The notes beneath the pieces are model-generated. The model made no database searches and was not told the DNA's origin. It saw only the letters and a list, made by a program, of their open reading frames with translations. A stretch of DNA of 64,000 bases from Sesamum alatum (Eukaryota > Streptophyta > Magnoliopsida > Lamiales > Pedaliaceae): the NCBI GenBank assembly GCA_034509735.1, contig JACGWO010000006.1:34837141-34901140 (forward strand). Direction: 5' to 3'. The position numbers and the translations under genes are program-made. Every line of letters starts with the position of its first letter. The stretch's first letter is position 1. Below are positions 60,026 to 64,000 of the stretch, piece by piece.

Positions 60026-62373
60026 ATGGCACCCAAGAAGGATCAAGTCACCGTCAACGCTACTACTGCCGGTCAATCCTCCACCGGGGGCAAGATTGTT
60101 GACGCGACCCCTTCAGATGGTTCAAACTCGACAAGTCCTACCGAGAATAACTCCAAATCCACGCATTTCACTATCGTCCTCGCCAAGATGGCCGACGTGA
60201 CAGCAATGGAGGAACAACCAGCACAAATTTGTCGAAGCCATCGCTTATCTCCAGAAGACCATCGAGGAAAAAGACCTCCAAATCGCCCAATTGATGATAA
60301 ACCAAGAGCATACGAGCGTTGAAGAAACCAACGACAGACACAAGCATGCCTCCTTCTCAAATCATGTCGAAAGCGAGAAGCAAGTGGATAAAGCACCACC
60401 GACGCATGACTTCGTGCAAAAGTCTACACGTTTTGAAACATCTATTGCTACATGGTCTGTTCAACAATTGCAACAGATGATTGCCAACACCATCAAAGCT
60501 CAATACGACGGAATGACCCAAAGCTCGCCCGCGTATTCAAAACCATATACTAAGCGCATCGACACATTGAGGATGCCAATGGGATACCTACCGCCGGAAC
60601 TGCGACAATTCGATGGAAGAGAAAACACATCATCCACTTCATCGAGACATGCAACGACGCCGGCACTGACGGTGACCTCTTGGTGAAGCAATTCGTTCAA
60701 TCGCTTAAAGAAATGCTTTCGATTGGTATGTCGATCTACAGCCCGAGTTAATTGACAATTGGGACGAGATGGAGAGGCAATTCCTAAATCGCTTCTATAG
60801 CACCCGTCGGACGGTGATCATATACGAATTCACCAACGCAAGGCAGTGGAAGGACGAGCCAGTGACCGACTACATCAACCGTTGGCGTACTCTAAGTCTG
60901 AACTGCAAAGACAAACTCTCGGAGGCCTCGTCGATAGAAATGTGCATTCAAGGTATGCACTGGGGTCTTGTTTACATCTTGCAGGAGCTTTGAGGAGTTG
61001 GCTACCCGCGCGCATAACATGGAGATAAGCATCACCAATCACAAACCTAAATTCTCAATTGACTACCAAAAGAGGGAGTCAAAAGAGGATGAAGACTTCG
61101 TCACACCCGACGTCAAAGAGTCCATGGCCATCAAAGCAACTTCTATCAAATTACCACCAAGCGAAAGAAGGAGTGAAGGGCCTCAAAACCACCAAATGCC
61201 ACGTTACAAAGGTTGGCTTACTTTGGATGACGAAGACATGGCGGGAACGAACGTCGTCAGCGTCACTCCAACAAATGACTTGCATATTTTGGAAAGTAAA
61301 GAAAAAGCTCTACCATCTCTACCGGCAGCGCCATCAAAACTTCGATTGGACCGTCTTGAACCCATACAAAGGGAGGCCTCCGACACCGGCATGAAGTCCT
61401 TCATCAAGGCAGAGTCGTACTTTGCGGATGCCAAACTCCATCTCAACCCTGACGAGATGCAAGAAGCCATGCCTTTGGAAATTCCAACTGGTCAATCCGT
61501 CAACGAAGTACACTCCAACTTCACTGCGTCAGAAATCAGTAATGAAAAGTTCCACAAAATTGACCATCGCTGAAGTGCCAACAAGCGGAGATCATAAGCC
61601 AAGGAGGCCACCTTACTAGTCAATATTCCCTTATGTGGTTCGGTCCGACGACAAAGACAAACAAAGCTCGTCACAAGACCATGCTCCTCCACTATCCAAA
61701 CGAATCAAACAACAAAGTAAGGTGAAATCCAACGACCCTCAAGGTGCCAAGGTTGAACTAATCAAACCCATCATTGGTCGACACTCGTTGGTCTCAAGTA
61801 AACTACTTCTATAGAAAAATCAACCCGAAGAAATGCCGGGGGCATTTTAGCTCAAAAGCTTACCACCTCTTAGCGAAAGCAGGGTACGACTTTTCTGCCC
61901 CATCTCGACTCAGCAAGTTAAATCCAGAGTTAACTGGTGAAAAGATTCATGGATTAACTGAAGCGCAACATGAGTTGAGAAGACAAGGCTTCCGTGTCAA
62001 CCAACCGCGCATTAGCTTAGGCTTCACTCCGGACGGACTTGTGCACGATCACCTCGAAGATGGTCCTGTGCGACAGCTGAAGAAAAGAAGTCAACTTGAC
62101 CCAACAAACAAATCGATAGAAAAATGTAAAAGTCAAGAACTTCACGAGTCTCGGCCCCGGGGAAGTAAGACGTCATTCCTGCTCCTCCCCTCAAACAAGC
62201 CAATCAAAGTGAAGCGACTTCTCGCCAGACGATTGCATGATCAAGAAAGCACTTCAGATAAAGAGGACGAAGAAAGCATCAAGCTACGTCCATCCAACCA
62301 CGTCAGTGTTGATGAAAACTCGGACTTGAAGATCTTAAAAAATGAGATCAAGACGCTCCCAAGCACAACTTGA
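60026..62373 (+). pseudogene. Ty3/gypsy gag (Tat/Ogre-like), broken frame
   Basis: The ATG at 60026 (MAPKKDQVTVNATTAGQ) starts a frame that shifts near 60300, 60625, 60730 and 61000. The Gag core is readable in pieces: MPMGYLPPELRQFDG (about 60575), ETCNDAGTDGDLLVKQF (about 60645), then QFLNRFYSTRRTV and DYINRWRTLSLNCKD at 60769-60993. TFEELATRAHNMEISI-type sequence follows (about 60980). The 61774-62373 frame includes SKAYHLLAKAGYD, GKIHGL-like LTGEKIHGLTEAQ and GLGFTP-like SLGFTPDGLV, typical of the region just before protease in this lineage (from memory). No protease, RT or integrase is visible after it. Confidence 0.7.
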
Positions 62374-64000
62374 AGGTGTAGAACATGAAACCTCCATTAT
62401 CTCAAATCAAAGATACGACCTCGGCCTTACAAATGAAAAGTTCATGAAGAAGTTGCTACTTGACGCATGAGCTTAAACTGCATGTTGCTTTATAACCCTC
62501 GAGCCTAAACTGCACGTTACTCCTAGCCCGCATGAGTATAAACTGTGTACGGCATCCCTCCTGTTAAACAAAAAAAAAGAGAGAAATAAAGAAAATTCAA
62601 GTTTCTTTGAACTACATTTTGACTTGACCCTTCTCGGGGTACGTAGGCAGCTTGGGTATATGTTCCTAAGTTTAGTCATATCTTCAAATAAGTCCATTGT
62701 TGTTTTAAGCAAGACCTCTTTCCTAAAATGAAAATACAAGCAAAATTCATTCTAGCGGTGTCAGCATACGAAGCCATGTTGTGTATGCTAAGTCGTGCTC
62801 TTTTCGGGAAGAAATCAGGCAAAAAAAATGAAGGGAGATAGTCGAACATGCCTTAGCCGTGTTCAAAAACACGGTTGTGTCCATGGGGGCAAGCAAAACA
62901 CACCCTGGGGGTCCAGAAACACGGTCGTATCAGAAAAAAAAAAAAAAAAAAAAAAGGTCTCACCGGCAACAAACTGAGAAGAACATACCCTGGCCGTGTT
63001 TCTCTCGGCCATGTGAAAAAAAATAATTCTCTCGAGAAGGAAGAGGGCAATACAGAGGTTGGTCGATTTCATATCCAAAGTAAACAAGTTTTGGAGTTCC
63101 GATTGATCTTAAATGTGCATTGCAACCGTTCCTATCATGGTCAATGTCAACAAGAAAAGAAACGCTCCAAATGATACGCAATGAAAATTTTGAGAAGGGA
63201 TTGTGTAAAAGAAACACTTTCATTGCACAAAGATCCATTTACATCGCAAGAAGACAAAGTAAAAAAAAAAAAAAAAAAAAAAGACAAAGTGAAAGTAGCG
63301 CTAAATGCTAAACACTCAAGCGAACAAGTTGAAAGTTGTCAAATCTCATCTTGAGTCTTCAAGAAGCACATCCATTTTCTTCAACTCCCTTGGTTAGATT
63401 CTTCGAACAAATATGAAGTCTCTTCAATCAGTGAGGTCTTCTATCTCTTGGCGACCATATCCCTTGAGGTTAGACAAGCTCTCTTCGGCTTCTTGGCAAG
63501 GGTCTTCTCGCTCAAGTAGAAAAGGCCTCTCATCAAGTGCTTCACAGCTTGGGGGCAATGATCAACATCAACAAGTGGAGCAGCCAAGGTTGTTCGAGTC
63601 GGAAAGCAGCTTTCGCTCAAGAAATGCGTGAAGAAGACGTCGCTTGGACGAAGGTTGACCAAAGGAGATGAGCATGCCGTCTAAATCTGTGGAAAGTCGG
63701 TGGCGCACCAAAAGTAAAGATCACGACTTCATGGCATGGAGGGCTTACAAGCGTCATCGCCTAGCATCTCCTTAAAAGAAAAGACGACCTCGTCGTTGAA
63801 ATCTCCAAGTACAAGCGGCCATGAAGCTTCAACTTCCTCTCTGGACTTCGCTAATGGTGGAAGGCAAGACGTCACAGAAGGTATCCTAGCTCGAGGAAAG
63901 CTTGAAGAATGTCCTTGTAGCAATGCAAGTGAAAAGAAACGCGCAGATGACGGCATGGATTTCGACTTCGTGAAAGACACTTGGACGATAGCCTTGCTCT
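62374..64000. other. internal non-coding part of the gypsy element
   Basis: No RT, integrase or RNase H frame is found before the window ends. Short frames here look like chance. The phrase GGGGTACGTAGGCAGC at 62636 and several ACACGG.CGTGT words at 62870-63005 are repeats I associate with large gypsy elements. Two long A runs (about 62933-62955 and 63259-63281) interrupt it. The element may be a non-autonomous, gag-only type, or the pol may lie outside the window. Confidence 0.45.

Noticed and set aside
62795..63311. Short Lys-rich and Phe-rich frames around poly(A) runs near the right end
   Set aside because: They are produced by A/T homopolymers in non-coding retrotransposon sequence.
1..64000. 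CRISPR arrays, bacterial operons, tRNA or rRNA genes
   Set aside because: No regularly spaced repeats, ribosome binding sites, tRNA cloverleaf or rRNA core was seen; the content is typical plant nuclear DNA.

Overview
The window is nuclear DNA of a flowering plant, AT-rich and crowded with transposable elements. Plant origin is shown by a CYP72-clan cytochrome P450 with five exons, Ty1/copia and Ty3/gypsy retrotransposons, CACTA and Mutator-like DNA transposons, and many foldback MITEs. A eudicot is likely; Lamiales is only a guess from the general style of the repeats.

Layout. Positions 1-8440 hold a decayed Ty3/gypsy element (2.27 kb 5' LTR, initiator-Met primer site, ruined pol, no visible 3' LTR), gene-poor sequence, and an LTR-like fragment. 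Positions 8441-57344 form one large inverted duplication. Arm 1 (8441-23346, + strand) carries an apparently intact P450 gene of 518 codons in five exons. Arm 2 (57344 down to 26033) carries the mirror-image P450 on the - strand. It has a 1-bp frameshift in exon 1 and a changed heme-loop glycine, and three full-length copia elements (5.8, 5.9 and 7.15 kb) sit in intron 3, intron 1 and the upstream region. All three point opposite to the gene and each has a 5-bp target-site duplication. The genes converge tail to tail across a 2.7 kb spacer (23347-26032) that holds two related foldback elements with GC-rich cores. Outside arm 2 lies a third, truncated copy of the P450 promoter (57345-58163). 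From 59196 to the window end is a 5'-complete gypsy element with a broken gag and no recognisable protease or reverse transcriptase.

The two arms serve as an internal control for each other. Insertions present in one arm and absent from the other leave readable empty sites: a 2,284-bp MULE, a 204-bp CACTA MITE and a 490-bp MITE are private to arm 1; three copia elements and another 490-bp MITE of the same family are private to arm 2. A large CACTA element with two nested insertions, a SINE and several intronic foldback elements are shared, so they predate the duplication. The only likely functional host gene is the arm 1 P450. All calls were made by reading the sequence; no alignment or database search was run, and many lesions are single-base homopolymer changes that could be assembly errors.
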